A stretch of 64,000 bases of DNA from Hymenobacter duratus (lineage in GTDB: Bacteria > Bacteroidota > Bacteroidia > Cytophagales > Hymenobacteraceae). Where the stretch lies: assembly GCF_014698995.1 (NCBI RefSeq), contig NZ_JACWZZ010000002.1, positions 248,001-312,000 on the forward strand. Reading direction: 5' to 3'. Below, in pieces: positions 7,585 through 15,242 of the stretch (position 1 is the stretch's first letter; each line of letters begins with the position of its first letter). The notes under the pieces were generated by a model. That model saw only the letters and a list, made by a program, of their open reading frames with translations, did no database searches and was not told the DNA's origin. The position numbers were made by a program, and so were the translations under genes.

Positions 7585-9021
7585 TCAGGAAGCTGGCATG
7601 CCCGCATTGGGGGTGGCAGGCGGCGGCCCCAGGGTGTCGGAAGAGTCTTCGCGGAGCTTGCGGCCACGCAACTGAAGCAGGAAAATCAGGCCCAGGATGA
7701 AGAACACAATCAGAGCCAGGATGCTGTAGCGCATGTTGCCGCCCATCAGCTGCGAAATGCCGCCGAACACCACCAGCCCCACCACAATGCCCACTTTCTC
7801 CGTGACATCGAAGAAGCTGAAGTATGCCGCCGAGTTGTGCGTATTCTCAGGAATGATTTTGGAGTACGTGGAGCGCGACAGGCTCTGCACTGCTCCCATC
7901 GTGAGGCCGATGACGGCCGCCAGCGCGTAGAAGCTCCACCCGGCCTGCACGTAATAGCCCGCCACACAGATCAGCATCCAGATGAACACGGCCCAGCTCA
8001 GGGCCCGCGTGTTGCCGATACGCTCCGAGAGCTTGGCAAACAGGTAGGCGCCCAGTATCCCGACAATCTGAAGCAGCAGAATGGTGATGATCAGTGAGGT
8101 GCTATCCAGCTTGAGCTCCTCGGAGCCAAACAGCGTGGCCACGTACATCACGGTCTGCACGCCCATGTTGTAGGTGAAGTAGGCCAGCAGAAACCGTTTG
8201 AGGTTGGGCTGCTTTTTGGTTTCCTTCCACACCTTGGCCAGCTCGCGGAAGCCGTTGAGCAGCCAGCCCGATTCGGAGGCGGCGCCGGCCGGGCGGCCGG
8301 GGTCGGCGGGCAGCGTGAAGAAGGGAATCTGGGCAAAGCCGGCCCACCAGATACCCGTGAGCAGGAAGCTGTAGCGGGTAGCTTCGCCGGTGCTCAGCCC
8401 AAACATGGGCGTGCCCGACAGCGTAGGCCCCTGAATCAGGAGCAGGCACAGCACCAGCAGCACCACCGAGCCGATGTAGCCCATGGAAAAGCCCCGCGCC
8501 GACAGCGAGTCGAACTTCTCCTCGGAGGAAATATCGGGCAGGTAGGAGTTGTAGAAAACGATGGAGCCGGAGAAGCCGATGGTCGCCAGTATGAACACGA
8601 ATACGCTCAGCGTAAACGTGCTCGGCTCGAAGAAATACAGCCCGGCGCAGGAAGCGGCGCCCAGGTAGCAGAACACCTGCAGAAACAATTTTTTCCGGCC
8701 CGAGAAGTCGGCCAGCGACGTGAGCAGCGGGCTGATGAGGGCAATAATCAGGAAAGCGGCCGACACGGAGTAGTTCTGCAAGGACGTGCCCGGCACGTGC
8801 ATGCCCAGGAACTCAACCGGCGTTTTGCCACTATCCGTGCCGGTGACTTCCTTCACCATCGAGCTCCAGTAGATGGGGAAAATACTGGAGGTGATGACCA
8901 GCGGATACACCGAGTTTGCCCAGTCGTAGAACGTCCAGCCGCGGGTGATGCGCTTATCATCCTTGGGAATATGGTACAGGTCGGCCGCGGGGGCAGCCGG
9001 GGCGGCGGAAACGTCGCTCAT
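7585..9021 (-). CDS. MFS transporter, UMF1/Atg22-like
   Basis: A 478-residue inner-membrane protein with about 12 transmembrane segments. The N-terminal signature RITRGWTFYDWANSVYPLV is characteristic of the UMF1 (unknown major facilitator) family related to fungal Atg22 vacuolar effluxers. Further marks are FSGSIVFYNSYLPDIS after the fourth helix, the loop RGFSMGYIGS, and the late motif QSLSRSTYSKIIPENTHNSAAYFSFFDVTEK typical of the family (seen in parts). The central cytoplasmic loop (about 230-265) is Pro/Gly-rich. The start at 9021 (MSDVSAAP) is the only good one. The transported substrate is unknown, although amino acid export is plausible by analogy with Atg22. It is followed by its own terminator. 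Confidence 0.85.
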   Translation of the reverse strand: MSDVSAAPAAPAADLYHIPKDDKRITRGWTFYDWANSVYPLVITSSIFPIYWSSMVKEVTGTDSGKTPVEFLGMHVPGTSLQNYSVSAAFLIIALISPLLTSLADFSGRKKLFLQVFCYLGAASCAGLYFFEPSTFTLSVFVFILATIGFSGSIVFYNSYLPDISSEEKFDSLSARGFSMGYIGSVVLLVLCLLLIQGPTLSGTPMFGLSTGEATRYSFLLTGIWWAGFAQIPFFTLPADPGRPAGAASESGWLLNGFRELAKVWKETKKQPNLKRFLLAYFTYNMGVQTVMYVATLFGSEELKLDSTSLIITILLLQIVGILGAYLFAKLSERIGNTRALSWAVFIWMLICVAGYYVQAGWSFYALAAVIGLTMGAVQSLSRSTYSKIIPENTHNSAAYFSFFDVTEKVGIVVGLVVFGGISQLMGGNMRYSILALIVFFILGLIFLLQLRGRKLREDSSDTLGPPPATPNAGMPAS

Positions 9022-9110
9022 AAGGACAATGGTTGAAGAAGGGTACGGGCAAGATAACGGGAATTCGGCGCGGCCGTTGCCGGGACAAGGGGCACCCTCC
9101 CCAAAAATAA

Positions 9111-9136
9111 CGGGCCTGCCGATACCGACAGGCCCG
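9111..9136 (-). terminator. Terminator of the HU-like gene
   Basis: CGGGCCTG and CAGGCCCG pair around a 10-nt loop. On the minus strand the stem is followed by TTATTTTTGG, a good U tract. Confidence 0.75.
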
Positions 9137-9170
9137 CTGAGCCCCAGGCTCCTGTTGCGGAAGAGTCCGG

Positions 9171-9213
9171 CAACTGTTGGGCAAGAGTTGGGTACCTCCT
9201 GCCCAACAGGTTG
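9171..9213. repeat. Inverted repeat just downstream of the HU-like gene
   Basis: CTGTTGGGCA (9174-9183) and TGCCCAACAG (9200-9209) are perfect complements with a 16-nt spacer; flanking bases extend it to about 14 bp with one bulge. It lies 4-46 nt after the stop of the HU-like gene, before the true terminator, and has no U tract of its own. Confidence 0.6.
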
Positions 9214-9216
9214 GCC

Positions 9217-9606
9217 TTACTTCTCGATGCGCCTGAAGTCGGCGGCCTGAATGGCCTGCCCGAAGAGCTTACCGGGGCGGAATTTCACGCTCACGCTGCT
9301 GATGAGGGCCGGGTTGAACTCCTTTTCCGAGTCGGCGCCGCCGCTTTTGAGCGTGGTGAAAAAGGAGCCGAAGTCGCCGCAGCGCACGATGCGGCCATCG
9401 GCCAGCTCGCCGGGTACCACCTGAAACAGGGCTTCGAGCACGGCCATCACATCCACGGAACTGACCGTGGAAATTTCGCTGATGCGCTTGGCCAGGTCGC
9501 GCACGGTTGTGTCGCCCTGCGACTTGGCCGTGGCATAAAACTTCTTCTTGGCCGTGGCCGGTGCTCCGGGCGTGCCGCGCTCCACGAGGGAATATTCGAT
9601 TGGCAT
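9217..9606 (-). CDS. HU-like DNA-binding protein with HU-HIG-type N-terminus
   Basis: A 129-residue nucleoid-type protein. It belongs to the Bacteroidota-specific HU-related family: an extended N-terminus (MPIEYSLVERGTPGAPATAK, 1-20) precedes an HU fold whose dimerisation helices (about 35-65) and beta-arm region (CGDFGSFFTTLKSGGADSEK) are recognisable. The FRPGK motif near residue 108 corresponds to the conserved C-terminal part of HU. Members occur in several copies per genome and their targets are poorly known. The gene is monocistronic, with a good terminator at 9111-9136 and an additional palindrome directly after the stop codon. Confidence 0.88.
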   Translation of the reverse strand: MPIEYSLVERGTPGAPATAKKKFYATAKSQGDTTVRDLAKRISEISTVSSVDVMAVLEALFQVVPGELADGRIVRCGDFGSFFTTLKSGGADSEKEFNPALISSVSVKFRPGKLFGQAIQAADFRRIEK

Positions 9607-9810
9607 ACGAAATAGGGTTAGGATGAGGCCGTTAAGATATCGGTATTTAGAAGTATTCCCTACCCATATAACTATTTGTTGAGTCGGAATGCAACCGGAC
9701 AGCGGTCGGCCCGGCCGGGCACCAGCGGCCGATGATACGCTCCACCCCCGCTATCTTATGATAACACTTATTCGGTCAAAACCAACTTATTTCAAGACAT
9801 ATATGTGTTA

Positions 9811-9841
9811 TTTCAATGAGCTGGTTTGTAGGGTATCTTTA
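9811..9841 (+). promoter_or_regulatory. Candidate promoter of the lipoprotein gene
   Basis: TTTC (9811-9814), 19 nt, then TATCTTTA (9834-9841): each box has one mismatch from TTTG and TAnnTTTG, at the standard spacing. The leader before the ATG at 9889 would be about 40 nt. Confidence 0.4.
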
Positions 9842-9888
9842 GTGATGCGACGCCTCGCGACGCTTCCACTCCCTTTTCTGCCTGCTCT

Positions 9889-10701
9889 ATGAAAACCAAC
9901 CTTCCCTCTTATCGGCCGGTCTGGAGCCGGCTGCTGCTGCTGCTGGCCGTGGGCCTGCCGCTGGTAGTAGCCTGCGACGACGACGACGACTCGCCCCGGC
10001 AGCCGTCCATCAGCTATGGTCCTACGGTGCAGGTGGGCAGCGGCTCGGCCCGCAGCTTCGTTGCGGCCGATGCCGATGGCAAGCCCACCGAAATCGGTAT
10101 TGCTCTGACCGAAGCCGGCCTTACCGGTCTGCCCGCTACGCCGGTTACCGGCATCATGTACGAGCTGGCCCTGCCCACCGGCGACGCCACCGCCCGCCTG
10201 CCCTTCGACCATCTCTCCTTCGATTGGAACCCCAGCGGCCACGAGCCCGCCGGTGTCTATACCGTACCGCATTTCGATGCCCACTTCTATATGATTCCGT
10301 CGAGCGTGCAGCATGCCATCATCCTCGACGACCCCAAAGGCGACATTCTGCCGGCCCCGAACAAGCTGCCCACCGGCTACGTCACCGCGCCCAACGTAGC
10401 GCCGGGCCGCACCGTGCCCATGATGGGCCGGCACTGGTCGGACCCCAGCAGCCCCGAATACCAGCCGGGCGGCAGCTTCAGCCACACCTTCATCTACGGG
10501 TCGTACGATGGGCACGTCAGCTTTCTGGAGCCCATGTTTACCAAGGCGCTGCTGGTACCAGCAGTAGCGGTTCAGCAAGCCATCAAGCAGCCGCAGGTAT
10601 ACGAAGCAGCGGGCAAATACTACCCCGCCACCTACACCATTCGCTACGATGCGGCGACCCGCGAATACATCATCTCCCTCAAGGACATGACGCTGCGCTA
10701 A
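9889..10701 (+). CDS. Lipoprotein with TTHB210-like (DUF5602-type) domain
   Basis: A 270-residue predicted lipoprotein: a hydrophobic signal (residues 14-28) ends in LVVAC, followed by an acidic DDDDD run, a composition typical of surface-directed Bacteroidota lipoproteins. The body has the His-rich motif VPHFDAHFYMIP and a later GRHWSD, which resemble the TTHB210-like domain (DUF5602) of secreted proteins with unknown function; His residues there could bind metal. FSHTFIYGSYDGHVSFLEPM is a second conserved-looking block. The gene stands alone, convergent with the minus-strand molybdenum operon. The domain assignment is from memory of the motif and moderately sure; the function is unknown. 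Confidence 0.78.
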   Translation: MKTNLPSYRPVWSRLLLLLAVGLPLVVACDDDDDSPRQPSISYGPTVQVGSGSARSFVAADADGKPTEIGIALTEAGLTGLPATPVTGIMYELALPTGDATARLPFDHLSFDWNPSGHEPAGVYTVPHFDAHFYMIPSSVQHAIILDDPKGDILPAPNKLPTGYVTAPNVAPGRTVPMMGRHWSDPSSPEYQPGGSFSHTFIYGSYDGHVSFLEPMFTKALLVPAVAVQQAIKQPQVYEAAGKYYPATYTIRYDAATREYIISLKDMTLR

Positions 10702-10719
10702 GCTCCGCGGCCGGCAGCC

Positions 10720-11325
10720 TTACCCGGTAGCAGTCGGCCCGGCCAACAGGGCCGCATACTGCGCTTCCGTATCCACATCCAGTGCCCCGCCCGGAAAGGA
10801 CACGGTGGCTACCAGCTCCGAGTGCTGCTTCAGGAGCTGGCCGGCGCCGGCAGCGTCCGGCACTTGATAGAGCAGAGGCAGTGCTTCGGCCCCAAACAAG
10901 ACCGGTACGCCCCGCACACCCCCATACTCACTGGCCACGATGGACCGGCCGGTAGCGGCATGCGTTTCGGCCAGCTGCCGGAGCAGCGCGGGCGTCACGA
11001 GAGGCTGGTCGCAGAGCAGCACCGTGACGGAACGGAGCGGAGAATACTGCGTTTTTAGTGCCTGCAGGCCGGTTTTCAGCGACGCGCCCATGCCCCGCGC
11101 CCATTCCGGGCACCGCACCACCCGCACCGGCAGGCCGGCCAGCTCCGGCAGCAGCTCCGTATGCAGCGCCCCCGTCACGACGACCACCGGCACGCCTCCC
11201 GCGGCGGCCACGGCGGTTTCGGCCGCCCGCCGCAACAGCGTCCGGCCCTGATAAACCAGCAGCTGCTTGGGCCGACCCAGGCGGGACGAGGACCCAGCGG
11301 CAAGCAGCAGTATGGCGTCGGGCAT
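10720..11325 (-). CDS. mocA: Molybdenum cofactor cytidylyltransferase-type NTP transferase (MocA-like)
   Basis: A 201-residue nucleotidyltransferase that would attach CMP (or GMP) to molybdopterin. The Rossmann-like N-terminus has LLAAGSSSRLGRPKQLL, the nucleotide-binding signature of the MobA/MocA family, and LLCDQPLVTP supplies the metal-binding Asp. The length matches MocA (about 190-200). It is the last gene of a five-gene minus-strand unit encoding a PaoABC-type molybdenum hydroxylase and an XdhC-like chaperone, so the substrate is most likely molybdopterin cytosine dinucleotide precursor. A 34-bp perfect inverted repeat fills the 117-nt gap to the gene upstream. MobA-type GMP transfer is less likely given the hydroxylase context. 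Confidence 0.83.
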   Translation of the reverse strand: MPDAILLLAAGSSSRLGRPKQLLVYQGRTLLRRAAETAVAAAGGVPVVVVTGALHTELLPELAGLPVRVVRCPEWARGMGASLKTGLQALKTQYSPLRSVTVLLCDQPLVTPALLRQLAETHAATGRSIVASEYGGVRGVPVLFGAEALPLLYQVPDAAGAGQLLKQHSELVATVSFPGGALDVDTEAQYAALLAGPTATG

Positions 11326-11344
11326 CAGTTGTGTTGTTTCAGAT

Positions 11345-11431
11345 TGTCATCCTGAGCAGCGCGAAGGACCTTATCACGCATGAGCCAGTCGTGCTAACGT
11401 GATAAGGTCCTTCGCGCTGCTCAGGATGACA
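11345..11431. repeat. Family A intergenic palindrome, copy 1 (perfect 34-bp arms)
   Basis: Two perfectly complementary 34-bp arms (11345-11378 and 11398-11431) beginning TGTCATCCTGAGC and containing GCGAAGGACCTTATCACG flank a 19-nt loop. It fills the junction between the XdhC-like and MocA-like genes. Diverged copies of the same element are at 30232-30334 and 32268-32366. Confidence 0.92.
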
Positions 11432-11442
11432 GGCGTTACGTA

Positions 11443-12633
11443 TTACAGTCCGCACACGGCATCTACGCGGCCTTCCGCTACCAGCGGGGCGTTGCTGTGC
11501 AGGGGCGGGTGAATGGGGTGCGGGGAGTCGCGGAGGAAGCCGGCGGGGCGGCCCGTGAGCACCGCCTGAATTTCAGCCACGATGGACAGGGCAATTTCCT
11601 CGGGCGTTTCGGCTCCCAGGTTCAGGCCGATAGGACTGTGGATGCGGCCCCGCAGTTGCTCGGCCGCGTCGGGCGTGTCCTTGCACAAGTCTTCCAGCAG
11701 CCGCTCGTACTTCTTGCGCGGCCCCAGCAGCCCGATGTAGCGCGCCGTGGCGGCCGGCAGCAGATGCTGGAGCACCGCCAAATCGTAGTAGTAATTATGC
11801 GTCATCAGCAGGGCGAAGCTGCCATCGTGGGGCTGCTGGCCGACTTGCGCCAGCGGTAGCACGCGCACCTCATCGGCTTCCGGGAAGCGGGCGGGCTGGG
11901 CCTGGGCGGGGCGGCCGTCCACCACCAGCACGCGCCAACCAAGGCTGGCGGCCAGTCGCACCAGCGGCTGCACATCGTTGCCGGCCCCGTACACGGTGAG
12001 GCGTACGGGCGGGCGCAGGATTTCCAGGCTCACGCGCACGGTACCGGCACCGGCCGGGTAGTGTCGGGTAGCAGGCTGCCCGGCCGCCAGGGCGGTGCGG
12101 GCGTCGGCCAGAATGGCGGCGAACAGTTCGGCGGCTTCCGGCAGCGTGCCTTGGGCGGCGTTATCCGAAGTCAGCAGCAAACGCTGGCCCATGGCTACCT
12201 CAGCCCCCGGGCCGGCCGTACTGAATACGGTGGCCACCACGGCGTTGGCCTCCACACCTTCAGCCCAGCGGCGCAGCAGCTCCACGGGGTTGTCGGGGTT
12301 TTGGAAGTCGAGAGGTTCGAGCAAAATCTGCACGATGCCCTGGCAACCCAGCGCGGCCCCGAATTGCAGGTCGTCGTCAGGGTCGGTGGAGTCGTAGGTG
12401 ACGACGGTGGGACGGCCCTGCTGAATCACGCGGCGGGCGCGCTGGCGGGCGTCGCCTTCGAGGCAGCCGCCGCTGATGGCCCCGGTCAGGCGGCCTTCGT
12501 CGGTGACCAGCATGCGGGCTCCGGGACGGCGGTAGGCCGAGCCAGCCACGTCCACCACCGAGGCCAAGGCGCAGGCGCGCCCCTCAGCGCGGTGCGCGTC
12601 GTAGGCGATAAGCAGGCGTTGGAGTTCAGTCAT
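11443..12633 (-). CDS. XdhC/CoxI family molybdenum hydroxylase maturation protein
   Basis: A 396-residue chaperone of the XdhC/PaoD family, which binds the molybdenum cofactor, promotes its sulfuration and inserts it into the apoenzyme. The N-terminal XdhC/CoxI domain shows GSAYRRPGARMLV and SGGCLEGDARQRA with the conserved Cys; the C-terminal Rossmann-like domain begins at about residue 215 (LTVYGAGNDVQPLVRLA) and includes LLMTHNYYYD, GLLGPRKKYERL and HSPIGLNLGAETPEEIALS. The start is the ATG at 12633 (MTELQRLL). It follows the molybdenum subunit gene and precedes MocA, as in pao/xdh operons. Both flanking junctions carry long inverted repeats. Confidence 0.9.
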   Translation of the reverse strand: MTELQRLLIAYDAHRAEGRACALASVVDVAGSAYRRPGARMLVTDEGRLTGAISGGCLEGDARQRARRVIQQGRPTVVTYDSTDPDDDLQFGAALGCQGIVQILLEPLDFQNPDNPVELLRRWAEGVEANAVVATVFSTAGPGAEVAMGQRLLLTSDNAAQGTLPEAAELFAAILADARTALAAGQPATRHYPAGAGTVRVSLEILRPPVRLTVYGAGNDVQPLVRLAASLGWRVLVVDGRPAQAQPARFPEADEVRVLPLAQVGQQPHDGSFALLMTHNYYYDLAVLQHLLPAATARYIGLLGPRKKYERLLEDLCKDTPDAAEQLRGRIHSPIGLNLGAETPEEIALSIVAEIQAVLTGRPAGFLRDSPHPIHPPLHSNAPLVAEGRVDAVCGL

Positions 12634-12675
12634 GATACACAACAGTACGGATAGGGAAACGGTGGCGTTGGCCTG

Positions 12676-12761
12676 AAACTGTCATTCCGAGCGAAGCGAG
12701 GAATCTGGGTTAGCCTGTAACTGGCAACTCAGATTCCTCGCTTCGCTCGGAATGACAGTTT
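12676..12761. repeat. Family B intergenic palindrome (perfect 32-bp arms)
   Basis: Perfect 32-bp complementary arms (12676-12707 and 12730-12761), containing TGTCATTCCGAGCGAAGCG and GAGGAATCTG, around a 22-nt centre that can pair further. It ends 2 nt from the stop codon of the molybdenum subunit gene. Confidence 0.92.
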
Positions 12762-12763
12762 TA

Positions 12764-15106
12764 CTACGCCTGTACTGGTTTCGTGGCCAGCACTTTATCA
12801 GGGGTGATGGGCAGGCTGCGGACCCGCTTACCGGTGGCGTGGAACACGGCGTTGGCTACGGCGGCGGAAACGCCTACCATCGAAATTTCGCCTATACCCT
12901 TCACGCCCATGGCGTTGATGTAGGGGTCTTTTTCGTCGATGAATTCCACCGTCATTTCCGGAATATCGGCGTTGACGGGAATGTGGTAGTCGGCTAGGGA
13001 GGCGTTGGTGTAGCGCGAGTAGTTCTGGTCGCGCACGGTGCCTTCCATCAGCGCCGCCCCGATGCCGAAGATGCTGCCGCCGATGATCTGGGAGCGGGCA
13101 GTTTTGGCGTTGAGGATGCGGCCAGCCCCGTGTACGCTCACCCAGCGCGTGACGCGCACGGTGCCCAGGTCGGGGTCTACCTTCACCTCGCAGAAGTGCG
13201 CCCCGAAGGAGTGCATGGAATGGTCAGCGGCCTGATCCTTTTTGGCGGGGTCGGCGTTGGCGGCGGCTTGGGCGTCTTCGTAGCCGCTGCCGTAGCGGCC
13301 CTGGCCGTTGCCTTCGATGTCGGCCATTTCGGCGCGCTTCATGATGGCGGCAAAGTCCTCCCCTTTCTGCGGGTTGGCCTTGAGCTGCAAACGGCCCTGC
13401 TTCACCTCTACATCGGCCGCTTTAGCGCGGTACAGCGGCGACTTCTTATCGAGCACCGCCACCTTAATGAGCTTCTGCCACACATCCTGCGCAGCCATGT
13501 ACACCGACGACGATACCGTGCCGGCCGCCACCGAGCCGCCCGAGTTGGGCGCGGTAGGCAGCTTGGTGTCGCCCAACTCGAAGCGCACCTTGTCCACGGG
13601 CAGAAACAGCGCATCGGCCGCTACCTGCGTCATCACGGTGTAGGTGCCGGTACCCAGGTCGGTAGCGCCCGACTGCACCACGGCGTGGCCGTCGGCGTAG
13701 AGGCGGGCGCGGGCCGTGCCCTGCGAGTTGTGGACGGGGTAGCTGGCCGTGGCCATGCCCCAGCCCACCAGCAGGCGGCCGTCGCGGGTGGCGCCGGCTT
13801 TGGGGTTGCGCTTGCTCCAGCCGAACAGCTCAGCCCCGCGGGCATAGCATTCCTTCAGGCTTTTGCTGCTCCAGGCCTTGCCGGTGCTGGGGTCCTTCTC
13901 GGCGTAGTTGCGCAGCCGGATTTCCAACGGATCAATACCCAGCTGGTAGGCCAGATCATCAAGGGAACACTCCAGCGCAAACGAACCGGGCGCTTCACCA
14001 GGAGCCCGCGTGAAGGTGGAAGTCATGACGTTGGCGCGGGCCAGCTGATACGACGCCTCGAAGTTCTGACACTCATACAGCATGTTGATAATCTTGCTGT
14101 TCGACTCGGCGTAGTTGTCCCACGGCGAGGTGGTGGAGGTCTTCTCGTGGATGAGGGCCGTGAGCTTGCCGTCGCGGGTGGCGCCCATTTTCAGGGTTTG
14201 GGTCTGGTCTTCGCGGTGGCCCATGCCCGTGAACATTTGAGGCCGGGTGAGCGACAGTTTCACGGGCCGGCCCACAGCCTTAGCCGCCTGCACCGTCAGG
14301 ATGGTGTGGGGCCAGCTGGAGCCCTTGCACCCAAAGCCGCCGCCGAGGTACTTGGTCACGACGCGCACCTGCTCCGCCGAAAGTCCCAGCATCGTGCTGA
14401 CGGCCTTCTGGGTGCGTGTCACGCCCTGCGTGGCGTCGTAGATGGTAAGGCGGTCGGCGGCTTCCCAGTGGGCCGTGGTGGCGCCGGGCTCCATCGGGTT
14501 GTGGTGGTTGATGGCGTGGGTGTACTTGTGGGTAAGCTGCACCGGAGCCGCCGCAAAGGCCGCCTGCGCGTTGCCGCGCACGGTGTGGGCCGGTGCTTTG
14601 CCGTCCTGCACTTTCGTGGGGTCGAACAGCTTGGCCTGCGGGTCTTCGTAGGAGGCTATCGGCTTTTCGGCGGCTACCTGCACTTTCAGCAGCGCAGCGG
14701 CGTACTGGGCGCGTTCCAGCGTATCAGCCACCACAATGGCTACGGGCTGACCGGCGTAATGAATCTGGTCGGTGGTCAGCGGCATAAAGCCCATGGGCGC
14801 GCCGATGGCCTTCTTACCCTCCGCGTCATTCGGCGTTTTGGCGAGCTTGGGCAGGTTCTGGTGCGTCAGGATGGCCAGCACGCCCGGTTGCTTCATAGCT
14901 GCCGTGGTATCGAAGCCGGTGATACGGCCCTTGGCCACGTCGCTGGTTTTGAGCACGGCGTGCACTAGGCCCGGCAGCTGGTTGAACTCGGCCGAATACT
15001 TGGCCTTGCCCGTGACCTTATCCCGGCCGTCCACCCGGTTCAGCGGCTGCCCTACGACGCCTGCCTTGGGGTTGGTATCAAAGAAAGTTGGTTCTGCGGT
15101 ATCCAT
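12764..15106 (-). CDS. Molybdopterin-binding subunit of PaoC/xanthine dehydrogenase-type hydroxylase
   Basis: Large catalytic subunit (780 residues) of a periplasmic-type molybdenum hydroxylase that oxidises aldehydes or heterocycles with water as oxygen donor. The N-terminal aldehyde oxidase a/b hammerhead domain (about 20-150: GQPLNRVDGRDKVTGKAKYS) is followed by the Mo-binding domains: KYLGGGFGCKG (cofactor loop), RAPGEAPGSFALECSLDDLA, and near the C-terminus GVKGIGEISMVGVSAAV containing the catalytic Glu of the family. It has no signal peptide and would be carried with the Tat-exported 2Fe-2S subunit. It is the third gene of a PaoABC-like operon. The substrate is not predictable; an aromatic or aliphatic aldehyde is likely. 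Confidence 0.93.
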   Translation of the reverse strand: MDTAEPTFFDTNPKAGVVGQPLNRVDGRDKVTGKAKYSAEFNQLPGLVHAVLKTSDVAKGRITGFDTTAAMKQPGVLAILTHQNLPKLAKTPNDAEGKKAIGAPMGFMPLTTDQIHYAGQPVAIVVADTLERAQYAAALLKVQVAAEKPIASYEDPQAKLFDPTKVQDGKAPAHTVRGNAQAAFAAAPVQLTHKYTHAINHHNPMEPGATTAHWEAADRLTIYDATQGVTRTQKAVSTMLGLSAEQVRVVTKYLGGGFGCKGSSWPHTILTVQAAKAVGRPVKLSLTRPQMFTGMGHREDQTQTLKMGATRDGKLTALIHEKTSTTSPWDNYAESNSKIINMLYECQNFEASYQLARANVMTSTFTRAPGEAPGSFALECSLDDLAYQLGIDPLEIRLRNYAEKDPSTGKAWSSKSLKECYARGAELFGWSKRNPKAGATRDGRLLVGWGMATASYPVHNSQGTARARLYADGHAVVQSGATDLGTGTYTVMTQVAADALFLPVDKVRFELGDTKLPTAPNSGGSVAAGTVSSSVYMAAQDVWQKLIKVAVLDKKSPLYRAKAADVEVKQGRLQLKANPQKGEDFAAIMKRAEMADIEGNGQGRYGSGYEDAQAAANADPAKKDQAADHSMHSFGAHFCEVKVDPDLGTVRVTRWVSVHGAGRILNAKTARSQIIGGSIFGIGAALMEGTVRDQNYSRYTNASLADYHIPVNADIPEMTVEFIDEKDPYINAMGVKGIGEISMVGVSAAVANAVFHATGKRVRSLPITPDKVLATKPVQA

Positions 15107-15131
15107 GGGAATGAGGTCCGTGAGGGAGGGG

Positions 15132-15235
15132 GTAGAGACGCGATACTTCGCGTCTCAATCGTTGCTGACGCTGTCTGTTGCGGCTTTTCAGGAGCAAGTC
15201 GTTCAACGGGGAGACGCAAAGTGTCGCGTCTCTAC
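15132..15235. repeat. Family C intergenic palindrome (GTAGAGACGCG type)
   Basis: 25-bp arms (15132-15156 and 15211-15235) match as inverted repeats with two mismatches. Each arm is itself a hairpin, e.g. GAGACGCGA pairs with TCGCGTCTC in the left arm. It fills the gap between the FAD and molybdenum subunit genes. Confidence 0.88.
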
Positions 15236-15242
15236 GCTGTTA

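Noticed and set aside
11345..11431. Family A palindrome as an insertion sequence or CRISPR repeat
   Set aside because: No transposase, no direct target duplication seen, and no regularly spaced repeats with spacers; an intergenic palindromic repeat explains it.
13130..14968. A very long plus-strand open frame (over 600 codons) opposite the molybdenum subunit gene
   Set aside because: It is a by-product of GC-rich codon use: the minus strand encodes a complete, motif-rich 780-residue enzyme, and the plus-strand product is low-complexity Gly/Arg/His/Val without any domain.
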